A DNA stretch of 64,000 nucleotides from an uncultured bacterium (lineage in GTDB: Bacteria > Bacillota > Clostridia > Lachnospirales > Lachnospiraceae): contig CAMSTY010000003.1 in the NCBI GenBank assembly GCA_947063875.1, positions 1-64,000 of the forward strand. Reading direction: 5' to 3'. Both the position numbers and the translations under genes were made by a program. Position 1 is the stretch's first letter. Every line of letters begins with the position of its first letter. Under the pieces are notes generated by a model, which saw nothing but the letters and a program-made list of their open reading frames with translations, made no database searches and was not told where the DNA came from. Below are positions 26,490 through 35,447 of the stretch, piece after piece.

Positions 26490-27860
26490 TTACCACTTCT
26501 GTCCTTCGTCCTCATAAGCCTTGGTCCAGAACTCATCCAGCCAGCTTAACAGTTCGTCATCCGTAATCTCGTCGGTGAGGTATTTCTGGTACATCACATC
26601 CACCTCTGTCTTGTAGGTGGCAAACGCCTCATACATCTGGGGATAAGCGGCATGACGGTACACATCCGGCTCTGCTGCCATATCCATGTAGATGGCAAAA
26701 CGTCCCTCTGAGAAATAAGAATCCTTCTCAGCCGCATTGCTGTGAATCGGGATGGTGGAATAATTCTTTGCAAAATAAGTGTTGTTCTCGGAATTGGACA
26801 AGAACAGCAAAAAGTCCGCTGCCTCCGCCGGATGCTCCGTGAAAGAAGTCAGGCCCCAGCCTGCAAATCCATTGGGGAATACGGCCTGTCCGGAGGGTCC
26901 CTTGGGGAATGGCACCAGCGCCCACTGGTCTTCACCCATATCGGCAGAACAGGTTGCGATTACCTCCGGGTCCTGAATCAGCATGGCTGTGGTCCCGCCC
27001 ACAAAACCCTGAACCATCTCGGAGAAACCCCAGGCGATGGAGTCTGTGGGGCAGGTATTTTTAAACAAGTCTTTGTAGAAATGAAGGGCTTCCTTAATCT
27101 CCGGCAGGGTAAAGATCGTCGCTCCGTTGCCATCCTTCAGATAATAGGCTGCCGTGGGGTCCGCAATCTTGTCCGTCCCCAGCCAGCACCAGTAAATGGT
27201 GTCCGCATACTGGTATCCGTTGGTGCCTCCGCGGAAGGAATAGCCAAAACGGCTGTTGGACGGGTCGGTGATAGCCAGGCCGGCGTCATAGATATCCTGC
27301 CAGGTTTCCGGCTTGTCCAACCCCTTTTCCGCAAACCAGTCCGGGCGGTAGAAAAGGCCTCTCTGGTAGAAGCCGTAAGGCATCATATAAGCCGTATCCT
27401 GGAAATAATGAATCACCTCATCCGCCGATTCCGTCAGAGTATCCTTCTCATCCCAGGCGTCAATGTACTGCTGCAGATCCGCAATCCAGCCATTGGTGGC
27501 ATACTGGGTGATGGTAGAGTCACGCACTTCCACAATATCCGCGCCGCTTCCATTCATCAGCATCTGGGTGATCTTGGAGTCTGCATTCTCCAGCGGCGGG
27601 GAAATAATCTCAATCGTTACATTGGGATGATCCGCCTGATACTTGTCCGCGATCTCCCGAAGCACCGCCGTACGTTCCGGACTGGTAAGAGACTCTACCA
27701 TGGTAATCGTTATCGCCTCCCCGGCCGCTGCCTCCTGGGTAGCCGCCGCATCTTTGCCACCTGCCGCCGGAGCCTGTGTGTCCGCTGTCCCTCCGCCGCC
27801 ACCGCATCCTGTCAGCATTACTGCCGCCAGTGCCATTGCCGCAATTCTTCTCTTCTTCAT
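26490..27860 (-). CDS. Carbohydrate ABC transporter substrate-binding lipoprotein (family 1)
   Basis: A 456-residue extracellular solute-binding protein. The signal peptide MKKRRIAAMALAAVMLTGC ends in the lipobox LTGC, followed by a Gly/Ala-rich linker. The mature part shows family 1 features: TVLREIADKYQADHPNVTIEI near residue 65 and MLMNGSGADIVEV near 110. It would capture an oligosaccharide for the two permeases downstream. The adjacent mannosidase, alpha-glucosidase and alpha-galactosidase genes suggest a mannose- or galactose-containing oligosaccharide, which is inference from position. GGAGGAG precedes the ATG. Confidence 0.9.
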   Translation of the reverse strand: MKKRRIAAMALAAVMLTGCGGGGGTADTQAPAAGGKDAAATQEAAAGEAITITMVESLTSPERTAVLREIADKYQADHPNVTIEIISPPLENADSKITQMLMNGSGADIVEVRDSTITQYATNGWIADLQQYIDAWDEKDTLTESADEVIHYFQDTAYMMPYGFYQRGLFYRPDWFAEKGLDKPETWQDIYDAGLAITDPSNSRFGYSFRGGTNGYQYADTIYWCWLGTDKIADPTAAYYLKDGNGATIFTLPEIKEALHFYKDLFKNTCPTDSIAWGFSEMVQGFVGGTTAMLIQDPEVIATCSADMGEDQWALVPFPKGPSGQAVFPNGFAGWGLTSFTEHPAEAADFLLFLSNSENNTYFAKNYSTIPIHSNAAEKDSYFSEGRFAIYMDMAAEPDVYRHAAYPQMYEAFATYKTEVDVMYQKYLTDEITDDELLSWLDEFWTKAYEDEGQKW

Positions 27861-28080
27861 GTGTTCTCCTCCTTTTTAGTTGTGTGAGCGTCTCAGAAAT
27901 ATTAAAATGTCCTTCGTTAAACGCCCTTATGTATTTCGGAACCCTTCTGCCAGGCCCACATGCCTCCCAGGCCTGCCATCCTTCAAAACCGGATAGGAAA
28001 AGATTCCGATAGTACTTCCTGATCAGTCCAGCCCCAAACGCTTCCGGCCCTGTTTCGCCCTTTTTGCAGGGAGCTCAACC

Positions 28081-29265
28081 CTACAGCTTCTCAAGCGCAT
28101 CCGCCAAATCCGCAATCAGCGCATCCGCCCCCTCCAGTCCGCAGTGAATCCGTATAATATTCTGATCCCCCCGCAGCTTCTGGCAGTTCTCTGGCGTCTG
28201 CCTGGCATGAGGCAAAAACACCAGGCTCTCAAACCCGCCCCAGGAAACTCCGATTTTAAAGATCTTAAGGCTCTCCGCCAGCCTGGTTGCCTGTTCCACG
28301 CCTCCGTCAATCTCAAAGCTGAGAAGTCCCGTATTGCCCTTCTGCTGCCGTTTCATCAATTCATACTGAGGATGCGAAGGCAGTCCCGGATAATTCACCT
28401 TTCTCACCTTCGGATGGCTCTCCAAAAACCGCGCGACCTCCATGGCCGTCTCCTGGTGCTTCCCGATCCGCACCTCCATGGTCCGCAACCCCCGGATCAT
28501 CAGCCAGGCCTCCATCGGGCCGGGAATCCCGCCGAAAAGTTCCCGGTAGGCCAGAAGCTTTTCCATCAGTTTTTCATCCTTCACCGCCAGCATGCCGCCG
28601 ATCACATCACTGTGGCCGCCGATGTACTTGGAGGTGGTGTGCATGACAATATCCGCTCCCAAATCCAGGGGCTGCTGATAGATGGAGGTGCAAAAGGTAT
28701 TGTCTATATATACCTTTGCCTTGCATTTTTCCGCGATCTCTGCCACTCCCCGAATATCCTGAAGAGAAAATACCACCGAGGAAGGACTTTCCAGAATCAT
28801 CAGGTCCGTATTGTCCCTGACGGCATTTTCAAAATCCTCCAGCCGGTCTCCCTCCACATAGGTGGTTTCCATGTTCATATGCTCCCTGCAATACCCGTTG
28901 AGGAAATCCTTCAGAGGGCCATAGGCATTGTGAATACAGATCACATGGCTTCCCGCCCTGCAGACCGCCAAAACCGCCGTGGTAGCAGCCGCCATACCGG
29001 AGGCAAAGGCCAGGGCCCCCACCCCATGCTCCAGCGCCCCGATCTTGTCCTCCAAAATACGGACCGTGGGATTCTGCACTCTCCCGTAGCAGTATTTGTG
29101 CCGGTCTCTCCTGTCAAACTCATAGTAATCATCCAAGGTCTCAAATACGTTCAGTGAATTCATAAAAACCGGAGGCACAATGGCATTATAATAATGCTCA
29201 TACTCCTCGCCGTAATGGGCTGTGATCAGCCGGCTGCTTTTTAAATACTCCTTTTGATCTGACAT
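28081..29265 (-). CDS. Cys/Met-metabolism PLP-dependent enzyme (cystathionine gamma-synthase/lyase family)
   Basis: A 394-residue fold type I PLP enzyme. The PLP lysine lies in MHTTSKYIGGHSDVIGG. The N-terminal YGRVQNPTVRILEDKIGALE and the aspartate that holds the pyridine nitrogen (VYIDNTFCT) are also seen. This family includes cystathionine gamma-synthase, cystathionine beta- and gamma-lyase, methionine gamma-lyase and O-acylhomoserine sulfhydrylase. The sequence alone does not separate them, and no met or cys gene is adjacent. The FadR-type regulator gene lies 140 bases upstream on the same strand and may be cotranscribed. Confidence 0.82.
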   Translation of the reverse strand: MSDQKEYLKSSRLITAHYGEEYEHYYNAIVPPVFMNSLNVFETLDDYYEFDRRDRHKYCYGRVQNPTVRILEDKIGALEHGVGALAFASGMAAATTAVLAVCRAGSHVICIHNAYGPLKDFLNGYCREHMNMETTYVEGDRLEDFENAVRDNTDLMILESPSSVVFSLQDIRGVAEIAEKCKAKVYIDNTFCTSIYQQPLDLGADIVMHTTSKYIGGHSDVIGGMLAVKDEKLMEKLLAYRELFGGIPGPMEAWLMIRGLRTMEVRIGKHQETAMEVARFLESHPKVRKVNYPGLPSHPQYELMKRQQKGNTGLLSFEIDGGVEQATRLAESLKIFKIGVSWGGFESLVFLPHARQTPENCQKLRGDQNIIRIHCGLEGADALIADLADALEKL

Positions 29266-29405
29266 GGCTTTCTCCTTGATATCTTCCTGGCATCATCCTG
29301 CTTTGCTGGTTTTGATTTATGCTATATGCTATATGCTGTATGATAGGTTGTTCCGAAAAAATCCCTGACCTGCTTTTCTGCTCTGCTTTTCCTTCTGCCG
29401 CCTCG

Positions 29406-30104
29406 CTATCTCTGATTCTGAATATCCTGATAAATGGCATCCAGCAGCTTTTCGTTGATCGCCTGGGCCTTCTTCACATTCTTCTCGCAGATGGCCTGAT
29501 AAAGCTTCTCATGGAGAGGCAGACTGGCCAGAAAAGGGTCCTCCATATCCAAAGGGAACTCCCAAAACCGGTCCATCACGCTGCTGATGGAAAGTATCAT
29601 CTGGTACATCACCTGATTATGGGACAGCCGATAGATCGTGTAGTGAAACTTCTTATCCTCTGCCGTCTGCTGCTCTCCCCGGTGAAACTTATCCATCAGC
29701 ACAGCCGTGATCTCCCCAAGTTCCCGGATCTCCTCCGGGGTGGCCCTATGTATGACCATCTTAAGGATCTCCCTTTCCAGCACCTTCCGGACCTCCAGCA
29801 TGTCCAGAAGCTTCTCCTTCTCCCTGGCAAAACTCAAAAGGGCGGGCATCGCACTGTCCTCTCCCTCGCTTACGTAGATCCCCTTGCCATTATGCACCCG
29901 GATAATCCCTCTGGCCTCCAGGGTCTTCATGGCCTCCCGCAGAGAAGTCCTGCTCACTCCCATCATCCGGATCAGCTGCTCCTGAGAAGGCAGCCGGTCT
30001 CCTGCCACCAGATGGTTCTCTTCAATGTACTCCTGCATGTACCGGATAATCTCCGACTGAAGCGGTATTCGTTTGATTTTGTCTGTCATGTCATGTTCCC
30101 GCAT
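29406..30104 (-). CDS. GntR-family transcription regulator (FadR/FCD type)
   Basis: A 232-residue DNA-binding protein. The N-terminal winged helix reads HLVAGDRLPSQEQLIRMMGV, then SRTSLREAMKTLEARGIIRV. The C-terminal all-helical FCD ligand domain follows (FHYTIYRLSHNQVMYQMI, with conserved Asp/His metal or effector ligands). Two starts are possible (30104 and 30089) and neither has a strong ribosome binding site. A perfect 16-base palindrome, TATGGTTTTAACCATA, lies 18 bases upstream of the first and probably serves autoregulation. Its likely target is the adjacent PLP enzyme gene; the effector is unknown. Confidence 0.85.
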   Translation of the reverse strand: MREHDMTDKIKRIPLQSEIIRYMQEYIEENHLVAGDRLPSQEQLIRMMGVSRTSLREAMKTLEARGIIRVHNGKGIYVSEGEDSAMPALLSFAREKEKLLDMLEVRKVLEREILKMVIHRATPEEIRELGEITAVLMDKFHRGEQQTAEDKKFHYTIYRLSHNQVMYQMILSISSVMDRFWEFPLDMEDPFLASLPLHEKLYQAICEKNVKKAQAINEKLLDAIYQDIQNQR

Positions 30105-30121
30105 TCTTTTTCGTCATGTAT

Positions 30122-30137
30122 TATGGTTTTAACCATA
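30122..30137. promoter_or_regulatory. Palindromic operator candidate before the FadR-type gene
   Basis: TATGGTT-TT-AACCATA is a perfect inverted repeat just upstream of the regulator start. GntR/FadR proteins bind sites of the TGGTnnnACCA kind, so autorepression is plausible. Confidence 0.55.
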
Positions 30138-30405
30138 CCATAGTTCTCAGAATCTGTCAATCTATAATATTTCTTTTTCAAAAACGAAAGCAATATTATA
30201 TATTATGCACAAATCTTTGCGTTTCGGCAACAGGCCCCTTTCTGCCCTTCCGTTCTGCCGGTAATTGAGAGTTTTTCAAAAAAAGGCAATCAGCACCTTT
30301 GTTTCATTATTTACGGGTTTTATCATCCAAAAGAAAAATCAATTCCAATATCCGGGTATTGCAAAATCTTTGCAAGCCTTCCCTTGCCGCTATAGGGGGC
30401 AGATC

Positions 30406-30446
30406 AAAAAGACATGGCTTTTACACCATGTCTTCCATGTCTTTTA
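30406..30446 (-). terminator. Terminator after the isochorismatase-like gene
   Basis: On the minus strand AAAGACATGG (30444-30435) pairs with CCATGTCTTT around a 16-base loop and is followed by TTTTTGATC. It starts two bases past the stop of the hydrolase gene and so closes the TRAP operon. The rest of 30138-30405 is AT-rich with no gene seen. Confidence 0.75.
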
Positions 30447-30447
30447 G

Positions 30448-31092
30448 CTATTCCAATGCCTCCAAAAACTCCTGGTAATTCATTACCTTCCCTATCTTCG
30501 GGAAAATCCATTTTTCACAAAAATCCTGCTCCTCCTGGGTATCCGTGGCCGTACAGTCGCTAATCACAATCACCCGGTATCCCTTATCGTAAGCCGACCT
30601 GGCGGAGGATTCCACACACCAGTCCGTATGAAAGCCGGTGAACGCCACATATTCAATCTCATTAGCCCTTAAATAGTAGTCAAGCCCTGTGGAATGAAAA
30701 GCGTCCAAAGTCTTTTTCCCCTCAACCACCACATCTCCCGGCTGGGGAGTAAGTTCCTTTATGATCTCCGGTCCCGGGGTGCCCCGAAGCCAGGCCCCTG
30801 TTCCCCAGTCCGCTTCCATATCCATCTCAATTCCCCGCAACCCTTCACAGGCCGGTCCGCCCTTTTTGAGCTCCGGGAAACCCGGATCAAAAGGATGGAA
30901 GGGACAGTAAAAAACCTTGGCCACCTTCCCCCGTGCCTGGTTAAGAAGTTCCTGCAGATTGGCAATCACGTGGCGCTCTGCCAGCTGCTCCTTGATATGA
31001 GCATACATGGTGCCTCCCTCTGACAAAAAATCATTCTGCGGCTCAATCAATACAATCGCCGTTTTCTCCTTGGGAATTTTAATATTTGTCAT
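30448..31092 (-). CDS. Isochorismatase-like cysteine hydrolase
   Basis: A 214-residue enzyme of the isochorismatase superfamily (nicotinamidase, carbamoylsarcosine amidase and related C-N hydrolases). The catalytic triad is visible: Asp in IEPQNDFLSEGG, Lys in VVVEGKKTLDAF and Cys in FHTDWCVESSARSAYDKGY. A cis-peptide-type VAFTGFHTDWC region is intact. I start at ATG 31092 because AAGGGG lies 8 bases upstream; the ATG at 31098 is only 2 bases from it. It is the last gene of the TRAP operon, 95 bases after dctM, so its substrate is probably imported by that transporter or derived from it. Confidence 0.85.
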   Translation of the reverse strand: MTNIKIPKEKTAIVLIEPQNDFLSEGGTMYAHIKEQLAERHVIANLQELLNQARGKVAKVFYCPFHPFDPGFPELKKGGPACEGLRGIEMDMEADWGTGAWLRGTPGPEIIKELTPQPGDVVVEGKKTLDAFHSTGLDYYLRANEIEYVAFTGFHTDWCVESSARSAYDKGYRVIVISDCTATDTQEEQDFCEKWIFPKIGKVMNYQEFLEALE

Positions 31093-31187
31093 TTTCATAA
31101 CCCCTTTCTCTACTAATTTTCACGAACCAGTGACAAGACCAGTCATCTTCCTTATTTCATTGGCAGCCATTTCTCCAATTGCTTCCC

Positions 31188-32516
31188 CTACATAGCGTTG
31201 GGCAAAAACAGAACCACGGACGGAATAAATACACAGATCATATCCACCACGATAATTGCTGCCAGAAACCACAGGGAACCGGCAAATATCTCATTGACCG
31301 AAATATTCTCCATCCCCTCCATGCCATAAAGGGAGGATTTTACCGTAAACACATTCATACCGAAAGGCGGCGTGATCATCCCCGTCTCAATGGCAATAAT
31401 CATCACCAGCCCGAACCACACCAGATCATATCCCATATCTGCCACAATCGGACACATTAAAGGCGTGGTCAGAAGCAGGATCGATGTGGAATCCAGAATG
31501 CAGCCGAGTACCATCAGAATCACAATAAATACCATTATGATCACCACCGGCGCCACATTCATCCCCTCCACAAAACTGCGGATCACATTGATCACCCCGC
31601 ACATGGACAAGGTCTTGGAATAGGTGGAAGCAGAAACCAAAAGGATCAGCACGCTTCCTGAGGTAGAGCCGGCTGAGAGCAGAGTCGCCCAAAAATCCTT
31701 CCAGCGAAACTTCCCCTTTAAGATCACGATCAGAAACGCTCCGAACGCCCCCACGCCGCCAGCCTCCGTAGGCGTGAAAAACCCGCACCAGATTCCTCCT
31801 AATGAGACAATGATCAAAAGCACAATCGGCCAGGGCCGCAGCACGATCCTCCAGAAATTCTTCTTTTCCTCCTCGCTCAATTCCTCGACTTCCGGAATAT
31901 AGCTTGGCCGGATATGGGCTATGGTAAGAATCACGATGATAAAGGCAATGGTCATCAGAATCCCCGGCACCACCGCTGCCACAAACAGCTTGCCGATGGA
32001 TACGTCTGCCTGGGAGCCATACACAATCATCAGAAGGCTGGGAGGAATCAACATTCCCAAAATCGCCGAACCGGAGATGGTTCCCAGAGCCACCTTGCGG
32101 TCATATTTCAGACGCAGCATCTGAGGAAGCGCAATCTTGGTAAACACTGCTGCAGAGGCAACCGTCACCCCGGTGATGGCAGCAAAAATCGCATTGGCCA
32201 CTACAGTAGCGATCCCCACACCGCCCCGAATCTTCTTCAGAAGCAAACTAGCCGAATCATAGAGATCCTGACTGGCTCCTGACAGATTGGCCAAAAGGCC
32301 CATCAGAACAAACAGGGGAATCACCCCGAACATATACTGCCGCACTGCTCCCCAGGCCGACTGGCTCAGTACATTCATGGCTGTGGAAAATCTTCCCGTA
32401 AACAAGTATACGCTCAAAACGCTGGTAAACATCAGGGAGGTGCTTAAATGCACGCCGCAAAAGATCAGAACCAGCAAAAGCACCAGTGAAAACAGAGCCA
32501 CGGTTCCTGTACTCAT
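31188..32516 (-). CDS. TRAP transporter large permease, DctM type
   Basis: Large membrane subunit of a tripartite ATP-independent periplasmic-type transporter, 442 residues with about 12 hydrophobic segments. Typical motifs include FVLMGLLANLSGAS and the repeat SGSAILGMLIPPSLLMIVYG near residue 150, and the C-terminal ITPPFGMNVFTVK. It drives organic acid uptake with the Na+ gradient. The start at 32516 overlaps the DctQ stop (ATGA), with GGAGG 9 bases upstream. An isochorismatase-like gene follows. Confidence 0.92.
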   Translation of the reverse strand: MSTGTVALFSLVLLLVLIFCGVHLSTSLMFTSVLSVYLFTGRFSTAMNVLSQSAWGAVRQYMFGVIPLFVLMGLLANLSGASQDLYDSASLLLKKIRGGVGIATVVANAIFAAITGVTVASAAVFTKIALPQMLRLKYDRKVALGTISGSAILGMLIPPSLLMIVYGSQADVSIGKLFVAAVVPGILMTIAFIIVILTIAHIRPSYIPEVEELSEEEKKNFWRIVLRPWPIVLLIIVSLGGIWCGFFTPTEAGGVGAFGAFLIVILKGKFRWKDFWATLLSAGSTSGSVLILLVSASTYSKTLSMCGVINVIRSFVEGMNVAPVVIIMVFIVILMVLGCILDSTSILLLTTPLMCPIVADMGYDLVWFGLVMIIAIETGMITPPFGMNVFTVKSSLYGMEGMENISVNEIFAGSLWFLAAIIVVDMICVFIPSVVLFLPNAM

Positions 32517-33061
32517 AATCCGCTTCCTCCTTCCCAGGCAAAGCATTTTCCGGTTATCAGCTCATAGCCGTATTTCACAATCTGATTGATAAATTCCAGG
32601 ATCATCAGCCCGGACCCGAAGATAATGGAAAAACGCCCCGGAATCGTTGTGATACGGACAGAACCGGCGATCTCAGCCTCATGGATCTGAATAGCATTTA
32701 AAAGGTTGGACCAGCTGGCCCGGATAATAAACCCATACACCAGAATCCCCAGCCCGGCAGCCGCCATATCGATAATCAGCTGCCCCTTTCTTCCTGCCTT
32801 GTCGTAGAGCATTGTCGTCCTTACATGGGCCCCCTTCACTGCCACATAGGGGATCTCCCAGAAACAAACCACAATAATAATGCTGCTGACGATCTCCGCC
32901 GTGCCGGCAAAGGGTTTATTCAGCAGAAATCTGCTCAGTACATCTGCCGTTATCAAAATCATGATAAGAAATACTGAAATAGCGGCAATCCCGTTGATAA
33001 TTCCCAAAAACCGCTCCAGAATCTTATCCCATTTCCTCAGAACGGACATATTCTCTTTCAT
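32513..33061 (-). CDS. TRAP transporter small permease, DctQ type
   Basis: A 182-residue, four-helix membrane protein. The segment ADVLSRFLLNKPFAGTAEI at the end of helix 1 is the DctQ signature. It forms the membrane complex with DctM, whose ATG overlaps this stop codon by four bases. It lies 108 bases after the binding-protein gene. Confidence 0.92.
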   Translation of the reverse strand: MKENMSVLRKWDKILERFLGIINGIAAISVFLIMILITADVLSRFLLNKPFAGTAEIVSSIIIVVCFWEIPYVAVKGAHVRTTMLYDKAGRKGQLIIDMAAAGLGILVYGFIIRASWSNLLNAIQIHEAEIAGSVRITTIPGRFSIIFGSGLMILEFINQIVKYGYELITGKCFAWEGGSGL

Positions 33062-33169
33062 CTCCTCTCTGCCTGCAGTCTCTCAGGCAATTCCAATGTT
33101 GTTTTTTTGCAGTCTTTTTGGCGGCCCGGACTGCCGGCATCTGTACAGCCCTTTTAGCAGCCCAGGCTG

Positions 33170-34342
33170 TCATCCTTCGATATTCCAGTCCCTCACCCTC
33201 TCCACTCCGTGAGACTCCAGAATCTCATAATATCTTGACACAATCTCCGCTCCCTTATAGCCGGCATTGTCCAGGCTTTTTACCAGTCCGTTTACAATAT
33301 CCGGCAGACTTGCCGCCCACTTCTTTTGCTCCTCCCGGCTCAGGCTGATAATCGTGCAGCCCTGTTCTTTAAGGGTTTCCAGATCCTGCTCATGAATCTC
33401 ATTGATATAGTTTGCCTCATATTCCAGATACCCCTCTCCCACCTCTGCCAGAATGGCCTGTATCTCCACCGGAAGGTCGTTCCAGGTATCCAGATTCACT
33501 GTAATCGCATTAAAAGGCACTACATTAAAGTTAGCGTCCAGATAATAAGGAGCTACCTCATACACTTTAAGATTTACACAGGAGTGGGTGGGCTGAATGG
33601 TTGCCTGGCACACATTTGTCTGAAGGTTCTGATACGTATCGTTGAGGGAAGTCTGAACTCCCACTGCCCCAGACCCCTCAATCCAGGAAAGATTAATCCC
33701 GGCTGCTCCGATCTTCATGCCATTAACATCCTCTAAGGATTTCACTTCCTTAGTACTGTAGAATCCGTAAGGATCGGAAACACCGATGCCAATAAACTTC
33801 TGGTTGTAATCCTTCTCATAGGTCTCTGTAAATTCCGGATATTCTGAATAAATCTGCTTGATAACATCTGCCACAATCAGCGGATCCGAACAGGAGAACG
33901 GCATGCTGTACACCATATCCTGCAGGGGCAGCCTGGATGCTTCAAAGACAAGAATCGTACAGCCGATATCCACCAGCCCGTCCTGGACCCCCTGCAGTTC
34001 ATTGCCAAGAGAAACCACGGCGCCGCCATAGGACTTCACCCAATTGATCTCATAATTTGTCTCCTTGCTGACACGCTCCGATACATTTTTAACAAAATAA
34101 TCCTCCAAAGCCGTAATCCACGGATTTGACTCGGAGTGGCCTGAGCCGATCCGCAAGGTAATCGTCTCCTTATTCCCGGATACAGCAGCCTGATTCTCCT
34201 TGGCAGAGGGAGGAGCTGTCTGGGTGTTATTCTGAGTTTTGGCACTGCTGCTACCATTTCCGTTCCCGCCTCCGCAGCCTGCCATAAAAGAAAGCATCAT
34301 AGCTGCTGCCATTCCCCATGCCAATAATTTTCTTTTCTTCAT
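33170..34342 (-). CDS. TRAP transporter solute-binding lipoprotein, DctP type
   Basis: A 390-residue extracellular binding protein. The signal peptide MKKRKLLAWGMAAAMMLSFM ends in the lipobox MAGC, anchoring it to the membrane as expected in a Gram-positive TRAP system. The DctP domain contains LRIGSGHSESNPWITALEDY near residue 62 and a conserved VNLKVYEVAPYYLDANF region that includes the substrate carboxylate site. A sigma-A promoter (34489-34517) with an operator-like sequence downstream lies upstream of the gene, divergent from the GntR/FCD regulator gene. The ligand is unknown, probably a small hydroxy or keto acid. Confidence 0.9.
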   Translation of the reverse strand: MKKRKLLAWGMAAAMMLSFMAGCGGGNGNGSSSAKTQNNTQTAPPSAKENQAAVSGNKETITLRIGSGHSESNPWITALEDYFVKNVSERVSKETNYEINWVKSYGGAVVSLGNELQGVQDGLVDIGCTILVFEASRLPLQDMVYSMPFSCSDPLIVADVIKQIYSEYPEFTETYEKDYNQKFIGIGVSDPYGFYSTKEVKSLEDVNGMKIGAAGINLSWIEGSGAVGVQTSLNDTYQNLQTNVCQATIQPTHSCVNLKVYEVAPYYLDANFNVVPFNAITVNLDTWNDLPVEIQAILAEVGEGYLEYEANYINEIHEQDLETLKEQGCTIISLSREEQKKWAASLPDIVNGLVKSLDNAGYKGAEIVSRYYEILESHGVERVRDWNIEG

Positions 34343-34454
34343 ATTCCCCTTCCTTTCTTATCCGGCAGCAGATTCTGTGATTTCTGCTGCTTTTTGACCT
34401 TGTAATCTTAGTGTGCCTGAGTTTTTTGTTCTCATACCTAATATTTCCGTTTTT

Positions 34455-34476
34455 GGACACCGGATATTGGATACAA
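34455..34476. promoter_or_regulatory. Operator candidate in the TRAP promoter
   Basis: GGACACCGGATATTGGATAC (plus two bases) lies just downstream of the -10 box of the TRAP operon. It shares GGACAYYGGATA with sites at 34569-34591 and 38141-38163. A repressor bound here would block transcription start. Confidence 0.6.
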
Positions 34477-34488
34477 CTCAATGCTAAT

Positions 34489-34517
34489 ATCATACACTTT
34501 ATTGTGCATTTTGTCAA
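34489..34517 (-). promoter_or_regulatory. Sigma-A promoter of the TRAP operon
   Basis: On the minus strand a consensus TTGACA (34517-34512) and TATGAT (34494-34489) are 17 bases apart. The leader to the DctP start is about 140 bases. Confidence 0.75.
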
Positions 34518-34568
34518 TATTTATACTTAAAATATTTATTTTCTATTTTTATTGCACAATTGTTTCCC

Positions 34569-34623
34569 GGACATTGGATACATAATCCAATTCATTGACT
34601 TTTCTTTGCTTTTGCGCTATAGT
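34569..34623 (+). promoter_or_regulatory. Promoter and palindromic operator of the GntR/FCD regulator
   Basis: TTGACT (34595-34600) and TATAGT (34618-34623) with a 17-base spacer form the promoter. Immediately upstream lies the palindrome ATTGGAT-ACATA-ATCCAAT (34573-34591), preceded by GGAC. This is the most symmetric of the three related sites and suggests autoregulation. Confidence 0.7.
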
Positions 34624-34666
34624 AATATGGCAGAAAACATACGAAATTCAAGTGAGGAGCCTATTT

Positions 34667-35326
34667 ATGGAAAACAATCAGCCGCTAATCCAATATACAA
34701 CCGTTTCCGATTCCGTCTATCTTTGGATTAAAAATGCTATTATTCAGGGGAATTTTAAGCCGGGAGAACATATTGCCCAGGAAAGTCTGACCAAGAAATT
34801 AGGTGTCAGCCGTACCCCTGTCCGGGATGCCATAAAGCGTCTGGAAGCAGAGGGACTTCTGATTACCCGTCCCCATTGCGGAGCCGTGGTCTTCCAGCTG
34901 GACAGGAATTGCCTCCACGAAATCTATGATATTCGGATTTTAATCGAGCAGTACTGTGCTGCCAGAACCTGTGTGAAAGCATCCGAAGAACAGATCAAAC
35001 AGATTGAAGACATTAATCTGCGCATGTTAAACTATTCCAACAACTCAAAAGAGTTTATGCAGCTGGACCGGCAGTTTCATGCACTTCTCTGTACCCTTTC
35101 CGGCTGTACCAACACGGTTGAGATTTTGGAGGGCCTTTGGAACAAATGCGATTCCTTCAAGTCCATTTACTACTCCCTGGAAGGGCGGAGCAACGACACC
35201 TTAGCCGAGCATACCCGCATCATCCAATGTCTGAAAAACCGTGATGTGGCGGGAACCAAACAGGCAATCTTTGATCACCTGAACGATGTTGTGGACAGCG
35301 TCAACTCCCAGGTTAATTTTTCTTAA
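34667..35326 (+). CDS. GntR-family regulator (FCD type) of the TRAP/aldolase cluster
   Basis: A 219-residue regulator. The winged helix is visible in NFKPGEHIAQESLTKKLGV and SRTPVRDAIKRLEAEGLLI. The FCD domain follows with DRQFHALLCTLSGCTNTVEI and HTRIIQCLKNRDVAGTKQAI. The start at 34667 is preceded by GTGAGGAG. It is transcribed away from the TRAP operon and faces the aldolase gene tail to tail across a shared palindromic hairpin. Three similar sites, in front of its own gene, the TRAP operon and the metallo-hydrolase operon, make it the probable repressor of the whole cluster. The inducing ligand is unknown. Confidence 0.88.
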   Translation: MENNQPLIQYTTVSDSVYLWIKNAIIQGNFKPGEHIAQESLTKKLGVSRTPVRDAIKRLEAEGLLITRPHCGAVVFQLDRNCLHEIYDIRILIEQYCAARTCVKASEEQIKQIEDINLRMLNYSNNSKEFMQLDRQFHALLCTLSGCTNTVEILEGLWNKCDSFKSIYYSLEGRSNDTLAEHTRIIQCLKNRDVAGTKQAIFDHLNDVVDSVNSQVNFS

Positions 35327-35408
35327 CTGCTATTCTGAGAAATTATTTTGAAGAATATCTATGCAAAACAGGATACAAACGCAGTCGGGAAAATAAACGG
35401 GAAAGCAA

Positions 35409-35445
35409 ATCCGGCAAAACGCGTCACTGGCGCGTTTTGCCGGAT
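35409..35445. repeat. Perfect palindrome between convergent genes (bidirectional terminator-like)
   Basis: Perfect 15-base arms ATCCGGCAAAACGCG (35409-35423) and CGCGTTTTGCCGGAT (35431-35445) enclose the loop TCACTGG. It lies between the convergent GntR and aldolase genes, three bases past the aldolase stop. A related, decayed copy occurs at 11552-11588, so it belongs to a dispersed family that may double as a terminator. No long T run follows. Confidence 0.7.
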
Positions 35446-35447
35446 AG

